From a virus, in IMG/VR virus record IMGVR_UViG_3300029922_000257, positions 1-28,030 of that record: DNA of 28,030 nucleotides; one strand, written 5' to 3'. The position numbers and the translations under genes were made by a program. The notes below the pieces were generated by a model. It saw only the letters and a program-made list of their open reading frames with translations, was not told the origin of the DNA and made no database searches. Positions 6,775 through 12,539 of the stretch are shown piece by piece; position 1 is the first letter of the stretch; each line of letters begins with the position of its first letter.

Positions 6775-7867
6775 ACCAATTTTTTTAGTTGGCGAAGCCC
6801 CAGGAGAAGCCGAGGAACGCCTCGGCTCTCATTTCGTTGGACCCTCAGGCGCCGAACTAATTCGTATGCTTGGCGAATCTGGGATCTTAACCTTAACTAA
6901 ATTCGATCGCGACTACATCCACCGATACTATTCCCAATCTGACCCAACCTGTATCGACGCAATCTGGCAACTTCACCCAGAAATCTACCGAACCAATGTC
7001 TTTTCCATCCACCCTCCCCGAAATGACATCGAATTCTTCTGCGGACCAAAAGCCTCTGCAATTCCAGGCTACCCGCCGCTTTTGAAATCTAAATACGTTC
7101 GCCAAGAATTCGAACCCGAATTGGAGCGCCTTGCCAATGACATACTTACTCGCGATCCTAATTTGGTGGTTTGCCTTGGCAATACCCCTCTATGGGCTTT
7201 GGCTGGACAAACAGGTATTTCTAAAATCCGTGGCACCACTCTTATATCCACTCATACCGTTGCTGATTATAAGCTCTTACCTACTTACCATCCCGCAGCC
7301 GTAATTCGTGATTGGAGCTTGCGCCCAACCACAATCGCCGACTTTATGAAAGCCAAAAGGGAATCTGCCTATGCCGACATTCGACGCCCCTACAGAGAAA
7401 TTTGGATCGAACCCTCAATCGCCGATATTCACACCTTCTTCGAACTCTGCCGAAGCTGCGACATACTTTCTGTCGATATTGAAACAAGCGGATCTCGTGT
7501 TACATGCATTGGTTTCGCGCCAAGCACTCGACTCGCAATTGTTATTCCATTCGATGACGGACGAACAAAAACTGGATGCTATTGGCCTACTCGGGAGGAT
7601 GAACGTCGAGTCTGGAATCTTATCCGCTCGATTCTTGAGGATGGAACTATTCGAAAACTGTTCCAGAACGGAGCCTATGACATCGCCTTCCTCTGGCGAG
7701 CCTACGGGATTCGGACAATGGGCGCGGCCGAAGATACAATGCTGCTATCCCATGCCCTTCAACCAGAGAGTCTCAAAGGCCTCGGATATTTAGGTTCGAT
7801 CTATTCCGATGAAAAATCCTGGAAACATATGAGGCGAAAAGATGAAACGATCAAACGTGATGCTTGA
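6767..7867 (+). CDS. Uracil-DNA glycosylase domain fused to 3'-5' exonuclease motifs I-II
   Basis: The 366-residue product has two parts. Residues 1 to about 200 match family 4-type uracil-DNA glycosylases: motif A VGEAPGEAEE (G9-P12), a following FVGPSGAEL, a VVCLGN strand, and HPAAVIRD (H175). The second part starts a DnaQ-like exonuclease: LSVDIETSG is Exo I (D237, E239) and NGAYDIAFLW is Exo II (N301, D305). The frame stops after KHMRRKDETIKRDA, before an Exo III motif; that motif (Y-N-G-L-D) is in the polymerase gene downstream in the same frame. It would cut uracil and proofread with the polymerase. The start is ATG 6767; the GTG at 6758 is an alternative. The N-terminal Cys pair usual in family 4 enzymes is absent. 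Confidence 0.85.
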   Translation: MPKPIFLVGEAPGEAEERLGSHFVGPSGAELIRMLGESGILTLTKFDRDYIHRYYSQSDPTCIDAIWQLHPEIYRTNVFSIHPPRNDIEFFCGPKASAIPGYPPLLKSKYVRQEFEPELERLANDILTRDPNLVVCLGNTPLWALAGQTGISKIRGTTLISTHTVADYKLLPTYHPAAVIRDWSLRPTTIADFMKAKRESAYADIRRPYREIWIEPSIADIHTFFELCRSCDILSVDIETSGSRVTCIGFAPSTRLAIVIPFDDGRTKTGCYWPTREDERRVWNLIRSILEDGTIRKLFQNGAYDIAFLWRAYGIRTMGAAEDTMLLSHALQPESLKGLGYLGSIYSDEKSWKHMRRKDETIKRDA

Positions 7868-8066
7868 AGAAATCAAAGACAAAGTTCACTCCCGCCATAT
7901 GGCGATGACTACGGTTCTCTTAATGCGGCCGGAATCCCTCGATATTGAAAAATATGGGCCGCATTTGTCTTACGTTTGTGGCCAACATCGAGTCTGGGGC
8001 TTTACGTTTAAGGAAGGCCAAGAGCGATTTATAAAGGACTATTCCGCAACGGAGATTGGGAAATGA
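7842..8066 (+). CDS. Small ORF lying between the two parts of the polymerase
   Basis: ATG 7842 has GAGG at 7831-7834 (spacing 7); ATG 7860 is an alternative. The 74-residue product contains a short basic helix and the segments VLLMRPESLDIEKYGPHL and HRVWGFTFKEGQERFI; I recognise no family. The gene overlaps the glycosylase-exonuclease gene by 26 bases and the polymerase gene by ATGA. It sits exactly where the exonuclease chain would run from motif II to motif III. It may be an inserted gene that split the polymerase, or a linker subunit that joins the two halves. Confidence 0.65.
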   Translation: MKRSNVMLEEIKDKVHSRHMAMTTVLLMRPESLDIEKYGPHLSYVCGQHRVWGFTFKEGQERFIKDYSATEIGK

Positions 8067-9562
8067 GGATAATCAAAACTCATGAAGAGGATTTAGATGC
8101 GTTACCAGAATGGGACAAAGACCAAACTTACAACGGCCTAGACTGCCTCGTAACCCGAGACTGTCTCGATGCAATGCTACCTCAACTTGATGAACACACA
8201 GGAGCTACATATGAACTTTCCAAGTCCCTTCAAGCACCGACTTTGGAAATGCGTTGTAGAGGGATCTTGGTTGATCATGAGCAAAAGGCAAATTGCATCG
8301 ACGAATACTTCGAAATCATCGACCGGCTTGAAGGACAGCTTAATCGCATTGTATTCGAAGGGGTCGGCCTCGCAAGCTTTAATTGGCGATCCCATGCCGA
8401 CTTACGCAGACTCTTTTATGAAACTCTCGGAATACCTCCGATCCGCAAATCCGGTCGGCCAACAACCGATCGGGCCGCAAGAGAAAAGCTTGAAGTCTAC
8501 CCTATCGCCCAACAAATCGTCAAACACATCAACACTCTTACAGAGCTTGGTGATAAAATATCCGTTCTTAAAACAGCAATTGATGACGATGGAAGAATTC
8601 GAACGTCTTATAATATTGCTGGAACGTCAACCGGCCGGTTTTCGTCTTCCCTATCAGAATTCGGAACTGGCGGTAATCTTCAGAACGTTGAAGAGTCTCT
8701 GCGAAGCATATTCATCTCTGACCCAGGTTTTAAATTCGCCAAATGCGATGCTAAATCCGGAGAGTCCTTCGCCGTTGGAGCTATCGAATGGAACCTCTTC
8801 CATGACGGAAAGTTCTTGGAAGCCTGCGAGTCTGGAGATCCTCATACGGCCGTGGCTAGAATTATGTGGCCAACTCTCCCCTGGACCGGAAACCTTAAAC
8901 TTGATAAAACAATTGCAGAGTCTCCCTATTACCGACATTATACTTACCGCTTCATGTGTAAAAAACTCGGACATGGGTCTAACTATGGAGGTAAACCTGC
9001 GACCCTCGCCGAACAAGCCAAAGTAGAAATCGACCTTGTTCGGCAGTTCCAACCAAAATACTTCGCAGCCTTTCCTTCCCATCTACTCTGGCAAGCTTGG
9101 GTAGATGAAACCCTCCGCAAGCAAGGTTTTCTGATCTCTCTCATGGGCCGAAAGCGTTGGTTCTTTGGCCGACGAAATGATCCAAAAACCCTTCGCGAAG
9201 CAATCGCCTATGATCCACAATCGACTCTTCGTGATATTGTCTCCACTGCGATGATGCGTATTTGGCGAAAGAACTATGTCATCATCGCAATGGATGACCA
9301 CGATGCAATCACTTTCATGTATCGCGAAGCGGACGAAGATCAAATCATCCCGATGTTAATGAAGGACCTAATCGTTGATGTGCCATTGGCGCACAACCGA
9401 GTTCTTCGGATTCCATATGATTGTGAAGTAGGGTGGAATAAAGGTCACTTTGATGCTAACAAAAACCCCAATGGACTCAAAAGCTACAATGGGCACGACG
9501 AACGAAAGCGGCAAAAGACGGCTGGAGTCTTGGATCGAATCATTCATAGACCAAACCGCTAG
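8063..9562 (+). CDS. polA: Family A DNA polymerase with the Exo III motif at its N-terminus
   Basis: This 499-residue protein opens with a short lead to YNGLD (Y23, D27), which is the Exo III motif of a DnaQ-like proofreading domain, so the domain is completed only with the upstream protein. The polymerase motifs follow. Motif A is KFAKCDAKSGES (D229), motif B is RFMCKKLGHGSNYGG (R296, K300, Y308) and motif C is AMDDHDAI (H413, D414). It should be the replicative polymerase. The position equivalent to Phe762 of E. coli Pol I is a His (H304), and motif C ends D-A instead of D-E. GGAG at 8052-8055 serves ATG 8063. It overlaps the next gene by 110 bases. Confidence 0.9.
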   Translation: MRIIKTHEEDLDALPEWDKDQTYNGLDCLVTRDCLDAMLPQLDEHTGATYELSKSLQAPTLEMRCRGILVDHEQKANCIDEYFEIIDRLEGQLNRIVFEGVGLASFNWRSHADLRRLFYETLGIPPIRKSGRPTTDRAAREKLEVYPIAQQIVKHINTLTELGDKISVLKTAIDDDGRIRTSYNIAGTSTGRFSSSLSEFGTGGNLQNVEESLRSIFISDPGFKFAKCDAKSGESFAVGAIEWNLFHDGKFLEACESGDPHTAVARIMWPTLPWTGNLKLDKTIAESPYYRHYTYRFMCKKLGHGSNYGGKPATLAEQAKVEIDLVRQFQPKYFAAFPSHLLWQAWVDETLRKQGFLISLMGRKRWFFGRRNDPKTLREAIAYDPQSTLRDIVSTAMMRIWRKNYVIIAMDDHDAITFMYREADEDQIIPMLMKDLIVDVPLAHNRVLRIPYDCEVGWNKGHFDANKNPNGLKSYNGHDERKRQKTAGVLDRIIHRPNR

Positions 9563-10682
9563 CTTAAACTCGCCTGAAATATTCCGCCGATGGACCGCGA
9601 TCGCCACAATCGCCGCAACACTAGAACAAAAGGTGTGGATCAAAACCACTCGGCCACTTTACCCGAATATGTATATAATGCTAACCGCCCATCCGGGAGT
9701 CGGGAAAACTCGAACCATAAACGAGGGCCGACATTATGTTCAAGCCCTTCCAGAGTTTCATCTCGCGCCGATCTCAATGACCTTTGCTTCTATGGTGGAC
9801 TCGCTGGTAAAAGCCAAGCGGGTTTTAATTCGTCCGCAAGAAGATCCATTAGAATACAACTCTATGTTCATCTGCGTCGACGAACTTGGAGCCTTCATTC
9901 ATAAATACGATAACGAAATGATCGACGGGCTTTCACATTTCTACGATCCCGGACCGTATCAACAAGTTCGTCGAACCTCTGACATCCATATCAAAATCAA
10001 ATCCCCTCAAATCAATATTCTTTGCGGGTCAACTCCGCAGAATCTAACTGAACTTATGCCGGATAAAGCCTGGGGCCAAGGATTTACCTCTCGGCTGGTA
10101 ATGATCTTCTCCGATGAAAGGATCCTTGGCGATGACTTTGCAGATCAAGACGAAATCTATTCGCCTGAACTCGCGGCAGACCTTGCTATTATCAACGGCC
10201 TTGTCGGGCAGTTTGAGGTTACCGAAGCTTATCGGCAATGCGTCAATAACTGGAGAGCTTTGGGAGAGCCTCCTATACCCAATCACCCTAAACTTATTCA
10301 CTATGTTACGCGAAGGCGAACGCACCTTTACAAGCTTTCCATCATCTCTGCAATCGATCGATCCAACGCCCTAATCCTTACCCGCGATGATTTCAACCGA
10401 GCAATGTCTTGGCTACTCGAAGCTGAATCTACGATGATCGAGATCTTCAAGGCCGGTGCGACTAACGCCGATGCTCAGGCCATGGATGAAATCCTACACT
10501 ATATTCAAATCAACGATCGAGGCCAAGGAATCTCCGAACAGAAAATTACCAAGTTCGCATCAGACCGAATCCCGCTACATTCTATCCTCAGAGTGATTGA
10601 GATAATGGAACGCAGCGGACAGATCTATCTTCGTGGGATTGATCGAGGAACGAAGCTTCGATACTTCTCGATTGTCACTTAA
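9453..10682 (+). CDS. DUF3987/AAA+ helicase-like replication protein
   Basis: This 409-residue protein has an N-terminal helical lead (SPEIFRRWTAIATIAATLEQ), then MLTAHPGVGKTRT with Walker A at residues 79-86, a Walker B-like FICVDELGAF, a sensor-like NILCGSTPQN and an Arg-finger-like GFTSRLVMIF. The C-terminal 60 residues look like a winged helix (ISEQKITKFAS, IEIMERSGQIYLRG). This matches phage DUF3987-type ATPases, which probably act as helicase or helicase-primase. ATG 9453 has AAAGG eight bases upstream; ATG 9471 and ATG 9489 are alternatives. It is the last rightward gene, and its stop overlaps the last leftward gene by 8 bases. No separate primase motif is visible. Confidence 0.75.
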   Translation: MLTKTPMDSKATMGTTNESGKRRLESWIESFIDQTASLNSPEIFRRWTAIATIAATLEQKVWIKTTRPLYPNMYIMLTAHPGVGKTRTINEGRHYVQALPEFHLAPISMTFASMVDSLVKAKRVLIRPQEDPLEYNSMFICVDELGAFIHKYDNEMIDGLSHFYDPGPYQQVRRTSDIHIKIKSPQINILCGSTPQNLTELMPDKAWGQGFTSRLVMIFSDERILGDDFADQDEIYSPELAADLAIINGLVGQFEVTEAYRQCVNNWRALGEPPIPNHPKLIHYVTRRRTHLYKLSIISAIDRSNALILTRDDFNRAMSWLLEAESTMIEIFKAGATNADAQAMDEILHYIQINDRGQGISEQKITKFASDRIPLHSILRVIEIMERSGQIYLRGIDRGTKLRYFSIVT

Positions 10683-11079
10683 GCAATACCCTAATCCACC
10701 CAGTCTGGGAAGCCCCAAGACTAATCAACGCTATGATTCCAACCGCAAGCACCAACATGATAGTTCGTGACAGATGAAACGCGCCAACATTGACCGCCTT
10801 CGCCAACGCCCTAAGCGCATCTTGCTCGGAGATCCCCTTGTCACTTTCCGCATAAGCCCGACGATTTCTTAACCACTCCATATCCTTACGCGTATCCTCA
10901 CGGGATTCTGCATCCATGCAGTTAATCCCGAAAGTCTTTTCTAGCTTCTCTGAGATCGACGTGGGAAATTCTCTATAAAATACAGCGGTCGCCCGAGCAT
11001 CAATCAACTCAGTTAAGCCGCCCTCACGAAGACCTTGCATGACAGCGTCTGTGATTTCTTGCTTAGTAAGCTCAGCCAT
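10675..11079 (-). CDS. C-terminally anchored membrane protein of the lysis region
   Basis: The 134-residue product is soluble-looking and charged for about 100 residues (KDMEWLRNRRAYAESDKG) and ends with one hydrophobic helix at about residues 106-124 (TIMLVLAVGIIALISLG), then GASQTGWIRVLLK. It is the last gene of the leftward block, behind a holin-like gene and an endolysin, so a lysis accessory or membrane anchor role is possible but unproven. AAGGA precedes ATG 11079 by seven bases; a GTG at 11082 is an alternative. It starts inside the stop of a tiny upstream ORF (TGATG). Confidence 0.7.
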   Translation of the reverse strand: MAELTKQEITDAVMQGLREGGLTELIDARATAVFYREFPTSISEKLEKTFGINCMDAESREDTRKDMEWLRNRRAYAESDKGISEQDALRALAKAVNVGAFHLSRTIMLVLAVGIIALISLGASQTGWIRVLLK

Positions 11080-11160
11080 CACTGGTTCCTTGATTTAGAT
11101 TCTATCCCCAGGCGAACTTGTAGTTTCGTAACTTCATCCAATATATTTCTTATCTTCCAT
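11079..11160 (-). pseudogene. Tiny coiled-coil ORF with an out-of-frame start
   Basis: A strong AGGAGAG lies four bases before ATG 11160, but that frame stops after MEDKKYIG. A second frame, open until a TGATG junction with the next gene, encodes RNILDEVTKLQVRLGIESKS, an amphipathic helix that looks like real protein. Skipping one base near AAGAAA would join the start to it, giving a peptide of about 27 residues. It may be a frameshifted remnant, a real frameshift, or a sequencing error. A TTG start at about 11141 is another option. Confidence 0.35.
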
Positions 11161-11172
11161 AGTTCTCTCCTG

Positions 11173-11201
11173 TTGGGGAGTGCCCCCAAGACACTCCCCA
11201 A
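11173..11201 (-). promoter_or_regulatory. Hairpin in the lysis region before a ribosome binding site
   Basis: A perfect 10-bp inverted repeat, TTGGGGAGTG (11173-11182) and CACTCCCCAA (11192-11201), encloses a 9-base loop. A shorter competing hairpin can form between TTGGGG and CCCCCAA inside it. On the leftward transcript it lies three bases before AGGAGAG, as in the 6565-6587 element. There is no adjacent U-run on the minus strand; on the plus strand a TTTT follows seven bases later, so it might stop rightward read-through. Confidence 0.6.
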
Positions 11202-11207
11202 GTGATT

Positions 11208-11273
11208 TTATCCGTGCAATGCAGCGCCGAAGTCATGCCAGCCAAGCAAGCCGAACAAAAGTCCAATAGGCAT
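11208..11273 (-). CDS. 21-residue hydrophobic peptide
   Basis: ATG 11273 starts one base after the stop of the holin-like gene and has AAGGAG eight bases upstream inside that gene. The peptide begins MPIGLLFGLLGWHDF and ends AALHG, small and hydrophobic enough to lie in or on the membrane. It lies just before the 11173-11201 hairpin. No family is recognised. The strong ribosome binding site and tight coupling support expression; a holin-modifying role is only a guess. Confidence 0.5.
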   Translation of the reverse strand: MPIGLLFGLLGWHDFGAALHG

Positions 11274-11274
11274 G

Positions 11275-11535
11275 TTACTTCTCCTTTGAGATTTCAGTGG
11301 CCTTTTCAACCTGGGCCACCGTGCTATGCACCACACCATCCTTGGCAAGGAGCAAACCAAAACCGCCAGAGATCAAAGTCCATGGATCGGTTGAGATTGT
11401 AATGCCCGCTACATGAATTCCTAATAGCGAACATACACCGGCTATGACCATCAACAAACCGACTGTTGATGTTCTCCAGTTAGTTATTGGTGGCCAAGTG
11501 ATGATAGCAGGTAGAAGTTTAAGCAAAGCTTCCAT
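11275..11535 (-). CDS. Holin-like small membrane protein
   Basis: The 86-residue product has a short hydrophobic N-terminus (LLKLLPAIITW), NWRTSTVG leading into a clear transmembrane helix (LLMVIAGVCSLLGI), a second weaker hydrophobic stretch (ISGGFGLLLAKDG) and a charged C-terminus (VEKATEISKEK). This resembles small phage membrane proteins of the N-W-R-T type, often annotated as holins. It would make the membrane lesion that releases the endolysin encoded three genes upstream. AGGAGGG three bases before ATG 11535 is strong but close. Holin function is inferred from size, topology and position. Confidence 0.6.
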   Translation of the reverse strand: MEALLKLLPAIITWPPITNWRTSTVGLLMVIAGVCSLLGIHVAGITISTDPWTLISGGFGLLLAKDGVVHSTVAQVEKATEISKEK

Positions 11536-11543
11536 GATCCCTC

Positions 11544-11840
11544 CTAGGAAATATGGGCGCCTTGAGCCAGCAACATCTGCTGAGTCGCCGGGGGCAAGGA
11601 CGCAAATGCAGCCGCAGAGATAGTCGGAGTCGGGGCCACAGTAGTAGCTCCAGCCGCCGTAGTTGTGGTAACATTCGGCTTGAAGATCAAATGCAACGGA
11701 TCAAGTGCGTTCTGTCCGCTCGAAGATTGAAGACCAGAAAGGATGACGGTTCCGATAGCACCGGTCGCAACACTCGAAGCGACTGCCGAAGCAGACGGCA
11801 TAGCCGCCAGAATTCCATTCATCATCGTAACAGGATTCAT
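11544..11840 (-). CDS. Ala/Thr-rich small protein with hydrophobic segment
   Basis: The chosen start is ATG 11840 after AGGGA; ATG 11855, which overlaps the upstream stop as ATGA, is the alternative. The 98-residue product has a small-residue hydrophobic stretch (AVASSVATGAIGTVILSGL) that could insert in a membrane, then a Thr/Ala/Pro-rich low-complexity part (TTTTAAGATTVAPTPT) and a C-terminal helix (LPPATQQMLLAQGAHI). No family is recognised. Its place between the secreted protein and holin-like gene suggests a role at the envelope. Confidence 0.6.
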   Translation of the reverse strand: MNPVTMMNGILAAMPSASAVASSVATGAIGTVILSGLQSSSGQNALDPLHLIFKPNVTTTTAAGATTVAPTPTISAAAFASLPPATQQMLLAQGAHIS

Positions 11841-11851
11841 TTTAGTCCCTT

Positions 11852-12115
11852 TCATTCCGGGAAACCGCCCGGTGCGGATTCTTTAAGTGTCTCATGTAGA
11901 CACACAGCGGCAACATACTGCCGCTTCTCAAGCATGTAGATCGGGGCACCAGCGGGAATCCCCACCATCCCCGCGATGGTGTCATATTCCGCCATCGCAT
12001 CGCGTTGAGTCGCGGAACTGCATTCGGATTCGTGGGCGTGCGCGAGTCCGACCAGCGCGCCCATGATTAAACAAAAGACTACCCAAATAATCATGACCCA
12101 TTCGATCTTACGCAT
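11852..12115 (-). CDS. Secreted or membrane-anchored small protein of the lysis cassette
   Basis: The 87-residue product starts MRKIEWVMIIWVVFCLIMG, a typical signal peptide or N-terminal anchor with a possible cleavage after A-H-A (about residue 28). The mature part is about 60 residues with two cysteines (in ESECSS and AAVCLHE). There is no lipobox and no long coiled coil, so a spanin is not supported. Tandem ATGs lie at 12118 and 12115; GGAG fits 12115 better. It overlaps the endolysin gene by 8 bases. It could be a periplasmic lysis helper. Confidence 0.6.
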   Translation of the reverse strand: MRKIEWVMIIWVVFCLIMGALVGLAHAHESECSSATQRDAMAEYDTIAGMVGIPAGAPIYMLEKRQYVAAVCLHETLKESAPGGFPE

Positions 12116-12539
12116 CATACTTCTCCAAGCCGTATTTCTTCATCGCGGCGACTAGGATATCACCATAATGCGGCGCCGTGGCATAAACCCCAGTCAACCG
12201 TTCCGCAAAAGATTCTGCGTCCGCCGAATTCATCGCGTAATGATACGCCGGATGTGTGGCGAGTAATTTCGCATGGGCATCAAACGCGTCGATCACCGAC
12301 CCAAACTTGGCGAACCTCGCTTGAATAGTGATATATCGCCCATGGGCGAATTCGTGTGTGATCGCGGTTACATAAGGTTGATCCACGCCAGCTTTGATCC
12401 CAAATGGATTATTCGATCCGGCCGGTTCATGCGCTCCCCAACCAGACTCAATAATCCACTGCGCGATACTCACACTCGCTGGGACTTTCCATTTCTTATT
12501 CGCCGCCTGCGCAGCGGCAATTACTTCATTTGGTATCAT
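12108..12539 (-). CDS. Endolysin, GH73/FlgJ-like glucosaminidase
   Basis: This 143-residue protein has the FlgJ/GH73-type core. VSIAQWIIESGWG carries the probable catalytic Glu (E31), followed by NNPFGIKAG, then ITHEFAHGRYITIQARFAKFGS (T-x-E motif and the F-x-x-F/Y-x-S element) and YATAPHYGDILVAAMKKYGL at the end. It should cleave glycan strands of peptidoglycan for host lysis. There is no signal peptide or transmembrane helix, so it needs a holin-type exit. The start is ATG 12539, overlapping the stop of the giant gene as ATGA. Confidence 0.85.
   Translation of the reverse strand: MIPNEVIAAAQAANKKWKVPASVSIAQWIIESGWGAHEPAGSNNPFGIKAGVDQPYVTAITHEFAHGRYITIQARFAKFGSVIDAFDAHAKLLATHPAYHYAMNSADAESFAERLTGVYATAPHYGDILVAAMKKYGLEKYDA

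Noticed and set aside
7868-8062. Intein or group I intron in the polymerase
   Set aside because: There are stops in the polymerase frame, so it is not an intein. The insert is only about 195 bases, has its own coding frame and ribosome binding sites, and is too short for a group I intron.
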